A DNA stretch of 8,273 bases from Candidatus Sumerlaeota bacterium (GCA_026398545.1 JAPLSR010000287.1:1-8273); one strand, 5' to 3'. Shown: positions 1 through 7,083, numbered from the stretch's first letter. A program made the numbers and translations. The notes: generated by a model from the letters alone, not told the origin.

Positions 1-1
1 C

Positions 2-1849
2 TTCTGTCTCTCTGTATCGGTTGGACTGGTTCTGTTTTCCTACGCAACATTTTCCTCTCTTGTCAAAGTGGCGGGGGTGAATATACTCCTCCCCTTTTGG
101 ATTTTCATTATTGCACTCTCCCTTCATGAACTGTATCACCACCTGAGGGAAATCATTCCCAAAAGTTCCGGCTGGTTGAAAAGTCTGGGTGGTATCGGGA
201 TTTTTTTTGTAGCTATTCTTTTTATCCTCCTCTTTTATGCATGGTATATGGCACTGACACCGCCCTTTTCATGGGACGCCCAGGTTTATCACCTTGTCAT
301 CCCGAAGATATATCTTGAAAACAATGGATTCGTCCATATTCCACTCAACGTTTATTCCAATATGCCCCACACTATGGACCTTTTATTCCTCGTATCCATG
401 AAAGTCGGAGATGATGTGGTTGCGAATCTGCTTCATTATGCGATGGGTATCCTCTTATGTCTTTCCCTTTACAGTTTTGGCAGACGTCATTTCTCACCCA
501 TGGTCGGAATAATTGCGTCATTGCTCTTCATATGCCATCCGATGGTGATGTATGAGTTCAGTGTGTCGTGTATTGACGTGGGGCTTGGTCTTTTTTGTTT
601 CTGGACCGCAGTCTGTTGCTTAGAGACGATTCGGACGGGACGAGCCGGATTCGCCTTTTTGTCCGGGCTTTTTGCCGGCATGTGTATGGGTGCCAAATAT
701 ACCATGATAGCAACCGCCCTGACGGCATTTCTAATCCTCCTCTTTTACCCGATTTTTGTGAAAAAAAAGAATCACATTATACTTCCTTCCCCTTCACCTG
801 TCATTCATGATATTTTCCCTTCAATTGTATTTTTGATACCCGCAGTTCTCCTCATTCTTCCGTGGCTGATAAAGAATGCACTTTATACCGGCAATCCCGT
901 TTACCCTCTCATGTATTCAATTTTCAGCGGACATGAGTGGTCGGCACAGCAGAGTTCCTGGCTTGTGGACTGGCAGCATTCCATTGGCATGGGACGTTCG
1001 CTTGTGGATTATCTTTTGCTTCCCCTGCGAATCTTTATAAAAAGCAATCAGGCGCTTGGATATGCAGGTTTTGCAGGAACCCTTTATCCATATATATTGC
1101 TCCCCCTGCCTGTATCCCTCCTCATCCGTAAAAATGGGAAAATTGTCCTTTTCATTTTTCTTTTCTTCATTATTTTTTTTATATTCTGGGCATTCGGGGC
1201 ACAGCAGGTGCGTTTCCTGATTCCTGCGTTGCCGCTTCTTGCCTTATGCTCAGCCGCGGGTATGGATAGTCTGAGGGAGAAACGCCCGAAGTTTTTCTAC
1301 ACACTTCTTCTTGCGCTTATTGCCGTGGCGCCGGTTCATCTTGCCGCAGACCACATATATACCGAGTTGAAACGCGAGGGCTCCTATTTGCCAATTATCT
1401 CAGGACGCCAGACCCGCGCCGAATTTCTGCGCTCGCGCGTCCGTTCATATCCCTCCTTTGAATATCTGAAGACTCATTGCAAACCCGCCGAACCGGTCTT
1501 GTTTTTATTCGAAAACAAGGGATATTACTGCCCTCAGCCCTACTATGCGGATGGCATGTTTGAGGCGTCTTATTTCTTCAATATTGCGCTTGAGGCAGGG
1601 TCGCCTGAGGCGTTTGCCGCCAGACTTCATAAATATAAATGCCGTTACGTGGTCGTGGACGAATACATCAGGGCAGACATGCACAAATATGGGAAATCGC
1701 TTTACAGCAGGCAAAAAAATATCTCCCGATTCCAGAATGCCCTTGCACTCATTGAGCGGTTTATGGAGAGTCATCTTGAAAAGGTTTTTGAGGAGAACCA
1801 TTCAAGCGTTTATCAGTTCAAAGATTTGGTAAAAGAGAATCGCTACTGA
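2..1849 (+). CDS. GT39/ArnT-like multi-spanning membrane glycosyltransferase, 5'-truncated by the window
   Basis: This is an integral membrane protein of the GT-C type, probably moving a sugar from a polyprenyl-phosphate carrier to an acceptor outside the inner membrane. The frame is open from base 2, and the residues before the GTG at base 68 (VGLVLFSYATF) are hydrophobic, so that GTG is probably internal and the true start lies upstream. 615 residues are visible. Early hydrophobic helices lead to a loop with SWDAQVYH (Asp codon at 275-277), which fits the acidic first-loop motif of GT-C enzymes. Many more helices follow. PWLIKNALYTGNPVYPLMY, near bases 860-915, is a pattern I associate with bacterial GT39-like membrane proteins. 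From about base 1440 the tail is soluble. The stop overlaps the next start (TGATG), so the two genes are probably translationally coupled. Family-level call is good; substrate and acceptor are unknown. Confidence 0.8.
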   Translation, partial: FCLSVSVGLVLFSYATFSSLVKVAGVNILLPFWIFIIALSLHELYHHLREIIPKSSGWLKSLGGIGIFFVAILFILLFYAWYMALTPPFSWDAQVYHLVIPKIYLENNGFVHIPLNVYSNMPHTMDLLFLVSMKVGDDVVANLLHYAMGILLCLSLYSFGRRHFSPMVGIIASLLFICHPMVMYEFSVSCIDVGLGLFCFWTAVCCLETIRTGRAGFAFLSGLFAGMCMGAKYTMIATALTAFLILLFYPIFVKKKNHIILPSPSPVIHDIFPSIVFLIPAVLLILPWLIKNALYTGNPVYPLMYSIFSGHEWSAQQSSWLVDWQHSIGMGRSLVDYLLLPLRIFIKSNQALGYAGFAGTLYPYILLPLPVSLLIRKNGKIVLFIFLFFIIFFIFWAFGAQQVRFLIPALPLLALCSAAGMDSLREKRPKFFYTLLLALIAVAPVHLAADHIYTELKREGSYLPIISGRQTRAEFLRSRVRSYPSFEYLKTHCKPAEPVLFLFENKGYYCPQPYYADGMFEASYFFNIALEAGSPEAFAARLHKYKCRYVVVDEYIRADMHKYGKSLYSRQKNISRFQNALALIERFMESHLEKVFEENHSSVYQFKDLVKENRY

Positions 1850-3402
1850 TGACTCATGAACGTACGAAAATTGGCGTTCCGAGACCGGTAGTCCTTATCC
1901 TTCTTGCACTCATCCTTATTCTCAGTTATCGCTTCCGCACCTATCGCCTTGATTACACACCGGGATGGTTTCGCGACGAGGGGACTTATCTCGAGATTTC
2001 ACGCCGAATAGGCAACGGGCAGCTCCAGCTGGGGGCGGTCAATATTACCTTTGTGGGACCAAACATGACGCATCCCCCGCTTTATTTCGCCCTCACAAGC
2101 CTTTTTATGAAGGCAACTCATACTGATATGCATTTCTTCCGCCTCTCCAATGCCTTACTGGGCGTTCTTGCCACCCTGCTCATCTTTTTCCTGGGATATG
2201 AGGCGGGAAGGTATGGCGAACCATTGGCGCCTCCGGGAGCCCATGCCGAACTCCTCGGACTTCTTACCGCATTTTTTTATGCAATTCACCCAGACGCAGT
2301 CATGTATAACCGGATGGGATTCCCATACAATCTTTATCTTGTTGAGGGGATTCTCCTCATGTTGTTTGCGCTTCGATATTTGCGGAAGCGTGATTTTTTC
2401 TGGTGCCTCGCAACATGCGTTGTGGCGGGAGCGGCGCTTCTGACGGTTTATTATTCCATTGTATTTATTCCTTTCTTATTTCTCATTATCCTTATGCAGA
2501 AAAAGCCTCGCCATTTCTGGGCGCTTGTCTGCATCCCCATTCCGCTTATTATATTTCTCTATTTCATGGCGTCCAGCGGGACACATGGCTTCTGGGAGGA
2601 CCTGACGGCGCTCAGGAAGGCATCCAGGGCGGGTTCTCTCTATGTGACCCTTTATCACTATCATGATTTCTTTGAGACGGGTATAACGTATTTTGTGGGT
2701 CTGGCGGGGCTTCTTCTCCTGCGTCGTAAATCAGCCGGTGTATATCTATTCATACTCTATCTTTTGATGATTCATATTGTCTTGCGAAAAGAGGATACCA
2801 TTATAAGATTTGTTCATTATCCTGTGATTCCAATCTTACCGCTTGTTGCACTGGGATGCGCCGCCCTGACACTTTTCTCCTTGGGGCAACTTATCACTTC
2901 CAGACCTGCGGCGGGACTCCTTCTTATACCTATTCTTCTTGCATCATATCTCAGCATTAACCAGGTCCGGCATGGCATTCACGGGCGCTTTTACTCTTCA
3001 CTTGAATTTGGCATGACAAAAAATACCAATGACACCTGGGACGTCGCCTCATATTTGCAAAGAAGAGTCAATTCAAAGGACCTCATCATTTCCAACACAA
3101 CACTATGGTCGCTCCTCCCCTGCAGATACGCCGACCTCTCACAATCCCTTGCATTCAACGGCGAGATGGTGGATTTTTACCGCCACCCTGTCCCGCGCGA
3201 ACGATTTCTCTTTTCCCCGGCGTTAGAGGGCGCCGCCTATGTAGTCATGGATTCCTTCACAGACCAGTGGAAGCTCAGCGCGCCGGCGACTCTTAATTTC
3301 CCCTTGAGGGAGTTGGTTAACAAGGTGGAGCAAACATGGCAACTCGTCTATGAAAAGGGGGAATACAGGGTTTATAAAAATCCTGCCATACTTGCGAAGT
3401 AG
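1849..3402 (+). CDS. GT39 family (PMT_2/ArnT-like) membrane glycosyltransferase
   Basis: 517 residues. A short basic N-terminus is followed by a helix (about residues 13-27), then the first periplasmic loop with WFRDEGTY (Asp43-Glu44) and, 30 residues on, HPPLYF (75-80). An acidic pair followed by HPPLY and a FFRLSNALLG helix start (97-106) is the usual layout of GT39/PMT_2 enzymes such as ArnT and protein O-mannosyltransferases, which use dolichyl- or undecaprenyl-phosphate sugars. Several hydrophobic helices run to about residue 370, then a soluble C-terminal domain of about 145 residues. The ATG shares its A with the stop of the preceding gene; no strong Shine-Dalgarno is seen, so reinitiation is likely. 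It differs clearly from its upstream neighbour, so the pair is not a recent duplication. Sugar and acceptor cannot be told from sequence. Confidence 0.85.
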   Translation: MTHERTKIGVPRPVVLILLALILILSYRFRTYRLDYTPGWFRDEGTYLEISRRIGNGQLQLGAVNITFVGPNMTHPPLYFALTSLFMKATHTDMHFFRLSNALLGVLATLLIFFLGYEAGRYGEPLAPPGAHAELLGLLTAFFYAIHPDAVMYNRMGFPYNLYLVEGILLMLFALRYLRKRDFFWCLATCVVAGAALLTVYYSIVFIPFLFLIILMQKKPRHFWALVCIPIPLIIFLYFMASSGTHGFWEDLTALRKASRAGSLYVTLYHYHDFFETGITYFVGLAGLLLLRRKSAGVYLFILYLLMIHIVLRKEDTIIRFVHYPVIPILPLVALGCAALTLFSLGQLITSRPAAGLLLIPILLASYLSINQVRHGIHGRFYSSLEFGMTKNTNDTWDVASYLQRRVNSKDLIISNTTLWSLLPCRYADLSQSLAFNGEMVDFYRHPVPRERFLFSPALEGAAYVVMDSFTDQWKLSAPATLNFPLRELVNKVEQTWQLVYEKGEYRVYKNPAILAK

Positions 3403-3425
3403 GGCATTCTAAACGTGAAAGATGT

Positions 3426-4694
3426 ATGATATCTGGTTATTCACAACCTGTTATCATTTATTTCTGCGCCGGCGCATGGACGCACGGTCTCCCTGTCGGT
3501 GAATTGCGCTACCCGATTTACCTTATTTCACAGGAAACGCCCGTGCTCTTTATCGAGCCGCCGCTCACCTGGCGCGAGCGTCTGTCAGGAGGACGGCGTA
3601 TTGAAACATTCAAAAAAATGGGTAGTCTGCGTGAGGTTCCTGATTCGAAAATGAACGTCTTCACACCGCAAGTCTCTGTGCCCTATTCAGTGCGTCTCCC
3701 GCTTGCAAGGACGCTCAAAAATTTTATACTGGACTGGAATATCAAATCAGTTTCACGCCAGGTCATGTCTGTTTTCAGACGCATCTTCCCCGGGAAGGAA
3801 AAACCTGATATCGTCTGGGGCACTATTTTTCACCATGCCGGTTTTTTATCCGGCATCCCCGCCCGGCACAAACTTGCAATCATTGATGACAACTTCCCCT
3901 TAAGCCCCGTCTTCTCTCCCTCGCAGAAAAAAGAGGTGGCGCGGATGGAGCGTCGTCTGATTAAACGCTCCTCCGCAATCTTCACCACCTCCATCCCACT
4001 GTATGAGGAGAAAGGCAAGATTAACCCCGTGGCTTACATGATGGAAAATGGGGTTCCTGAGCTCTTTCTGCCCGAAAACCGCCAGAGGCTTTCACCCATC
4101 GCTGACTCCTGCCCCGCGGCGGAGCGGCGTGTGATTGAAGATATCCGCAAACTGCCCAAACCTCGAATCGGCTATGTTGGCGCGGTCAATATCAGGCTGA
4201 AAATGCCGCTACTGCGTGAACTTCTGAACCTGCCGGCACCGTGCCACACCGTTTTTGTGGGAAATGTTGATGATTCATTTCCCCGCCAGATGCTTACCGT
4301 GCTCAAAAAAAATCCCCGCATCCACTTCTTCCCATATATCTCCCACGCCCTCATCCCATTTGTCCTTGAGGAGTTTGATGTGCTCCTCCTGCCATTCGAA
4401 GAAACGCCGTTCTCCCGCTTTATCAACCCGCTGAAACTGAGCGAATATCTGACAAGCGGCAAACCCATTATAGCCACACCGCTGGCGGAGGTTATGCGGG
4501 TCGCATCAAAACCGGAGGGACTTGTGTATTTTGTGGATAAGCCGGAGGAACTCAGGGAGATGGTTGCTCGCGCCCTTGCTGAAGAAGGGGATACCCTTTG
4601 TCAGGCGCGCATCAATCTTGCCCGCACACGCACCTGGGAATGCACAACACGGGAGATGCGAAGCGTTGTAGAAAACTTACTACAGACGGTGTAA
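3426..4694 (+). CDS. GT-B fold glycosyltransferase (GT4/GT1-like)
   Basis: 422 residues, no membrane segment, presumably cytosolic or peripherally membrane-bound, using a nucleotide-sugar donor. The N-terminal half (about 1-200) has the alternating hydrophobic strands of a Rossmann-like domain, with PVLFIEPP at 39-46. The linker MENGVPELF (206-214) is typical of GT4 enzymes. The C-terminal donor domain opens with RIGYVGAV (247-254), continues with VFVGN (276-280), and ends in the diagnostic segment around INPLKLSEYLTSGKPIIAT (333-351), which contacts the nucleotide sugar in relatives. The layout recalls TuaH-like and other polysaccharide glycosyltransferases. The start at 3426 has only a weak purine-rich site (GAAAG) just upstream; the next upstream ATG (3422) is out of frame. 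It lies 23 bases after the GT39 gene and probably shares its transcript, suggesting an early cytoplasmic step in the same glycan pathway. Confidence 0.85.
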   Translation: MISGYSQPVIIYFCAGAWTHGLPVGELRYPIYLISQETPVLFIEPPLTWRERLSGGRRIETFKKMGSLREVPDSKMNVFTPQVSVPYSVRLPLARTLKNFILDWNIKSVSRQVMSVFRRIFPGKEKPDIVWGTIFHHAGFLSGIPARHKLAIIDDNFPLSPVFSPSQKKEVARMERRLIKRSSAIFTTSIPLYEEKGKINPVAYMMENGVPELFLPENRQRLSPIADSCPAAERRVIEDIRKLPKPRIGYVGAVNIRLKMPLLRELLNLPAPCHTVFVGNVDDSFPRQMLTVLKKNPRIHFFPYISHALIPFVLEEFDVLLLPFEETPFSRFINPLKLSEYLTSGKPIIATPLAEVMRVASKPEGLVYFVDKPEELREMVARALAEEGDTLCQARINLARTRTWECTTREMRSVVENLLQTV

Positions 4695-4731
4695 GAAGAT
4701 AATATTCTGTAGTGGAGGAAGCGCAAAGGGA

Positions 4732-5172
4732 ATGTTCAAGAAAAGAGCCAGGGTTTCTAACAGCAAAAATCCCAAATCATTCTTCGATGAAGAGTTCTGG
4801 ATTGACACCGGCGCCCTTTATTCTTTCGTTCCGGAGGATTGTCTCCAAAGGATAGGCGTGGAACCCTCCGTACCGCGGAATCTCGTACTCGCGGACGGAA
4901 GGCAGGAGACCCGCCTTTTGGGCTTCTGCGATTTTCAGATCGAGGGACTGGAGGGGAGCATCCCATATCCGGTCATATTCGCCCCCAAAGGATCGTTGTT
5001 CCTGATAGGAGCCACGGCGCTTGAGAATTTCGGCGTCGAGGTGGACCCCCTTCAAAAAAGACTCAAACCGATTCTTGCCGTAATCGGCGGCTTTCTGGCA
5101 TCGGATGCGCAGTCTATCAATGGTGATACAATCAATATCAAAGCAAAGTTGATTGAATTACCTCCCGGATAA
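4732..5172 (+). CDS. Retropepsin-like (clan AA) aspartic protease family protein
   Basis: 146 residues, no signal peptide or membrane segment. The active-site motif of single-domain, retropepsin-like proteases is plain: FWIDTGALYSFVP (22-34, catalytic Asp25), a flap-like segment LVLADGR (51-57), and the second hydrophobic-Gly element LIGATALENFGVEVDP (91-106) followed by KRLKPI. Such proteins act as dimers, each giving one Asp; the bacterial members of about 120-140 residues have no settled role known to me. About 22 residues (125-146) extend past what I believe is the usual end and may be a product of local rearrangement. AGTGGAGGA (4711-4719) lies 12 bases before the ATG, slightly far but the best site. 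It sits 37 bases after the glycosyltransferase gene and just before a BrnT-like remnant, so it more likely belongs to an accessory patch than to glycan synthesis. Confidence 0.85.
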   Translation: MFKKRARVSNSKNPKSFFDEEFWIDTGALYSFVPEDCLQRIGVEPSVPRNLVLADGRQETRLLGFCDFQIEGLEGSIPYPVIFAPKGSLFLIGATALENFGVEVDPLQKRLKPILAVIGGFLASDAQSINGDTINIKAKLIELPPG

Positions 5173-5178
5173 TCCTGA

Positions 5179-5277
5179 CTTGTCGTGGCTTTTGCCGAAC
5201 GACCACCGCGGACCCGTCTGATTTCCGCAAGGCGGGCAACGAGACAGGAGCGTAAAAAGTATGAAGAAGACAAATAA
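5179..5277 (+). pseudogene. C-terminal remnant of a BrnT-type (RelE-fold) toxin
   Basis: After the protease stop, and a second in-frame stop at 5176-5178, the same frame stays open for 32 codons ending at TAA 5275-5277. It reads LVVAFAERPPRTRLISARRA followed by TRQERKKYEEDK. The order of a hydrophobic strand, a short charged turn, R-hydrophobic-ISARRAT and then RERxxYE is the C-terminal signature of BrnT ribonuclease toxins as I know the family (COG2929), where the Arg, Ser and Tyr/Glu-rich tail belongs to the catalytic fold. Intact BrnT has about 90 residues; the N-terminal two thirds are missing and I could not find them in the other frames upstream. There is no plausible start, except a GTG at 5185 giving a 30-residue peptide, so I call it a remnant. 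The last 17 bases overlap the next small ORF. Confidence 0.6.
5246..5250 (+). promoter_or_regulatory. Ribosome binding site (AGGAG) of the 52-aa ORF
   Basis: AGGAG lies ten bases before the ATG at 5261, inside the coding end of the BrnT-like remnant. It is the main argument that the small ORF is, or recently was, translated, and that it was once coupled to an upstream toxin gene. Confidence 0.5.
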
Positions 5278-5419
5278 TCAATCACAAGTTGATCCAGAAG
5301 TCCTGGACGTCTTTCCCGACGCCTTGTCTGTTAATGAAGCCCTGCGCGCCCTTGCGCCGGTCCTGCGTCAACGCCACCGTTCAAAGACGCACAGAAAAAC
5401 TCGCCTGACAAGGACATGA
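5261..5419 (+). CDS. Small protein (52 aa), candidate antitoxin partner of the BrnT remnant
   Basis: A short ORF with a good Shine-Dalgarno: AGGAG at 5246-5250, ten bases before the ATG. Reading upstream, the frame meets a stop at 5219-5221 and has no other usual start. The product begins MKKTNNQSQVDPEVLDVFPD and has an acidic, Asp/Pro-rich first half, a short amphipathic helix (SVNEALRALAPVLRQ, 23-37) and a very basic tail rich in Arg, Lys and His. The start lies 17 bases inside the end of the BrnT-like remnant, the usual toxin-first overlap with which BrnT operons lead into their antitoxin gene, so an antitoxin or its relic is the natural guess. I do not recognise a DNA-binding fold and it is not clearly BrnA. 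The Lys/Arg tail could be nucleic-acid binding or the result of a frameshift. Existence is plausible; function is inferred only from position. Confidence 0.5.
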   Translation: MKKTNNQSQVDPEVLDVFPDALSVNEALRALAPVLRQRHRSKTHRKTRLTRT

Positions 5420-5609
5420 AGGAATCCTGCCGCTTATCCGATAGCGGGCATTTATCATGCCCCGGCGCGATTCAGTATGAAATCAATCCCTGCGGGGCAG
5501 CGTTGAAATATATAGGTATTGCGCTCCCATTGACTTAGCGACGTAGTGGAAGAATTTCATCAAATCCTTTCCCGCGCGGAACAATCAATTTTACATGATA
5601 AGGAAATGT
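5420..5609. other. Intergenic region between convergent genes, no convincing gene
   Basis: It separates the small ORF (+) from the metalloprotease stop (-). It holds a 6-bp perfect inverted repeat, GGGCAT at 5446-5451 and ATGCCC at 5457-5462 with a 5-base loop, but no following T-run, so it is not a standard intrinsic terminator. Only micro-ORFs are present: a 40-codon frame from an ATG at 5416, overlapping the preceding stop, and a 25-codon minus-strand frame from 5560. Neither resembles anything I know. Confidence 0.4.
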
Positions 5610-7013
5610 TCAGCGGGGCGGGGAATTTTCTTTCCGATAAGTGAGAGTCAGGACAACGCCTATATCTTTGTGCGATAAGAGGATGCGGGATTTATCGCCC
5701 CATATAGAGGAAGGCGGGCTCCACATCGAACATCCCGGATAGGGGCTTTTCGCCATTTTCCATTTTGGGTAACGCGCTTCTATAACCCGCCGCAAACCTT
5801 TCACGGCTTCATCGGCGTCCTTAGGAGAATCCCACACCGATTCCCAGAATATCAGGAACACCCCATCCTTGCTTTCAAATAATCCATAGCAGTCACCATC
5901 CCATCCAGCCGCCGCCTGGGCGGCATCCTGTCCGGTCATGTATTGGTCAAAGAGCAGTTTAAATCCCATCTCGCCGAAAACGTTATGATACTTCCGATGC
6001 CACTCCACATTCTCCATCAACCCGGTGTCATCATCCATGAAGAACGATTCCGGAAGTATCACGTTCGAAGTCGGCGCATCCCATTCGGAGAGATATTTCT
6101 CCGGGTGCATAATCTGCTCCGCGGAAAGCGGCGGGTTCCTGAAAATTTCATTCCTGCCCTCCGCGCCCCGCTCGCTCATTGCCCGCATGACAAATGCGGA
6201 ACCCTGAAGGTAAGGGAATATCAGGATTTGCTGGAGGAAATAGGGCGCATTGTTGAACGCCGATTGGTCCAGTCCCAGCATGTTCATGATTTGAAACACG
6301 CTGGACAGTGTGATATTCTGCTGGAGCCATTCAGTCATCAGGATTGTGGCGTCGCCCTCCAGGGTGCTAAGGCGTGCATAGACGGCGTCGTCGTTATCCG
6401 GTCGGCGCATGTCCATGGCGCCGATGTTGAAGTTCTGGTCCTGCAGGGCGTGGCAGATTTCATGCGCCAGAATCACATCGGATACCGTCTCATTCATGTT
6501 GAAGTTGTTCATGATAAATAAACGCTTGGAGGTGTCATCATAAAGTCCGGCTACCTGTTCGGAAAAAAGTCCTTTCAGCGTCTCCTTGATGTCGGTTTTC
6601 TCCGGTATGAATCCCAGCCGGATGAGACATTCCTGATACATCGCCAGATTTTCGCCGGGATACTGTCGTTTCAACTCGCTTTCGATATACTGGAGGAGTT
6701 CTGACTTCGACATGGATTTTGTTACGAGTGGCTTTTTGATTTCCAGACCCCGCATCCTTGAAATATCCAGCTCCAGTTGATGGATTTTTCTCTCAAGGCG
6801 GTACTGGTTCAGTTCCTGCTTCAGGCTATCATTTTCTTTGCGCAGGATGCGGACCTCCTGCTCAAGGAGGTCTATTTTTAGCCGGGCATCCTCGGGCTGG
6901 GCGGCTAACAATGCTATCTGCAGGACATAAAAGACGCAAAGGGAAAAAAGAAATTTTCCTATCACCGAGCGATGCTTGTTGACAAATGCGAGAAACTGGG
7001 ATTTATATTTCAT
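5610..7013 (-). CDS. Membrane-anchored coiled-coil zinc metalloprotease (HExxH, gluzincin-like)
   Basis: 467 residues. The basic N-terminus is followed by a hydrophobic stretch (about 20-38) ending in ALLAAQ, which is a signal peptide or an uncleaved anchor, so the body is probably periplasmic. Residues 41-88 form a charged heptad-rich coiled coil. The catalytic part has VAGLYDD (154-160), then VILAHEICHALQDQ (180-193) with zinc ligands His184 and His188 and catalytic Glu185, and LEGDAT (218-223), whose Glu219 fits the third ligand of a gluzincin. PPLSAEQIMHPEKYL (294-308) and GWDGDCYGLFE (370-380) are conserved-looking motifs I associate with putative bacterial metallopeptidases of this kind. 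ATG 7013 has AGGA five bases upstream on this strand. The substrate is unknown. It is divergent from the LD-carboxypeptidase gene across 59 bases. Confidence 0.82.
   Translation of the reverse strand: MKYKSQFLAFVNKHRSVIGKFLFSLCVFYVLQIALLAAQPEDARLKIDLLEQEVRILRKENDSLKQELNQYRLERKIHQLELDISRMRGLEIKKPLVTKSMSKSELLQYIESELKRQYPGENLAMYQECLIRLGFIPEKTDIKETLKGLFSEQVAGLYDDTSKRLFIMNNFNMNETVSDVILAHEICHALQDQNFNIGAMDMRRPDNDDAVYARLSTLEGDATILMTEWLQQNITLSSVFQIMNMLGLDQSAFNNAPYFLQQILIFPYLQGSAFVMRAMSERGAEGRNEIFRNPPLSAEQIMHPEKYLSEWDAPTSNVILPESFFMDDDTGLMENVEWHRKYHNVFGEMGFKLLFDQYMTGQDAAQAAAGWDGDCYGLFESKDGVFLIFWESVWDSPKDADEAVKGLRRVIEARYPKWKMAKSPYPGCSMWSPPSSIWGDKSRILLSHKDIGVVLTLTYRKENSPPR
6979..7009 (+). promoter_or_regulatory. 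Candidate sigma70-type promoter of the LD-carboxypeptidase gene
   Basis: TTGACA (6979-6984), a perfect -35, is followed after 19 bases by TATATT (7004-7009), five of six matches to a -10; the spacer is slightly long. Transcription would start near 7016, giving a leader of about 57 bases. The site lies within the first codons of the divergent metalloprotease gene. Confidence 0.4.
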
Positions 7014-7053
7014 GGTTTTCCTGAATTTTCAAAGCTGAGCTAAACTCCAATCT

Positions 7054-7083
7054 TTTATAAAGGAACGGGACTATGCCAATCAA
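7054..7083 (-). promoter_or_regulatory. Candidate sigma70-type promoter of the metalloprotease gene
   Basis: On the minus strand TTGATT (7083-7078) is followed after 18 bases by TATAAA (7059-7054), four and five matches of six to the consensus. Transcription would start near 7047, about 34 bases before the ATG at 7013. The -35 lies inside the first codons of the LD-carboxypeptidase gene, and the -10 abuts that gene's ribosome binding site. Read by eye, no scoring. Confidence 0.4.
7060..7064 (+). promoter_or_regulatory. Ribosome binding site (AAGGA) of the LD-carboxypeptidase
   Basis: AAGGA sits eight bases before the ATG at 7073 and fixes that start. It directly adjoins the candidate -10 element of the divergent metalloprotease promoter. 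Confidence 0.6.

Noticed and set aside
68..70. GTG as the start of the first glycosyltransferase
   Set aside because: The frame is open back to base 2 and the preceding residues form a hydrophobic helix, so the true start is most likely upstream of the window.
1849..3402. The two GT39-type genes as a tandem duplication
   Set aside because: Their acidic loops, loop spacing and C-terminal domains differ, and no alignable stretches are visible by eye.
4172..4477. 101-codon minus-strand open frame
   Set aside because: It is the shadow of the donor-binding domain of the GT-B glycosyltransferase, rich in Ser and Arg as expected for an antisense frame.
4777..5055. 92-codon minus-strand open frame
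   Set aside because: It is antisense to the aspartic protease, whose DTGA and GATALE motifs fix the coding strand.
5446..5462. GGGCAT/ATGCCC inverted repeat as an intrinsic terminator
   Set aside because: The stem is only six pairs and is not followed by a T-run on either strand.
5416..5538. 40-codon plus-strand ORF overlapping the stop of the 52-aa ORF (ATGA)
   Set aside because: AAGGA is only one base from the ATG, too close to serve, and the product is Cys/Gly/Ser-rich without recognisable features.
5483..5560. 25-codon minus-strand ORF (MKFFHYVAKSMG...) with an AAAGGA just upstream
   Set aside because: The ribosome site is fair (4-base spacing), but 25 codons without a known relative can arise by chance. 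I could not support it as a gene.
5943..6521. 192-codon plus-strand open frame
   Set aside because: It lies antisense inside the metalloprotease, whose HExxH and other motifs are clear. The antisense translation is His/Val-rich with no recognisable domain.
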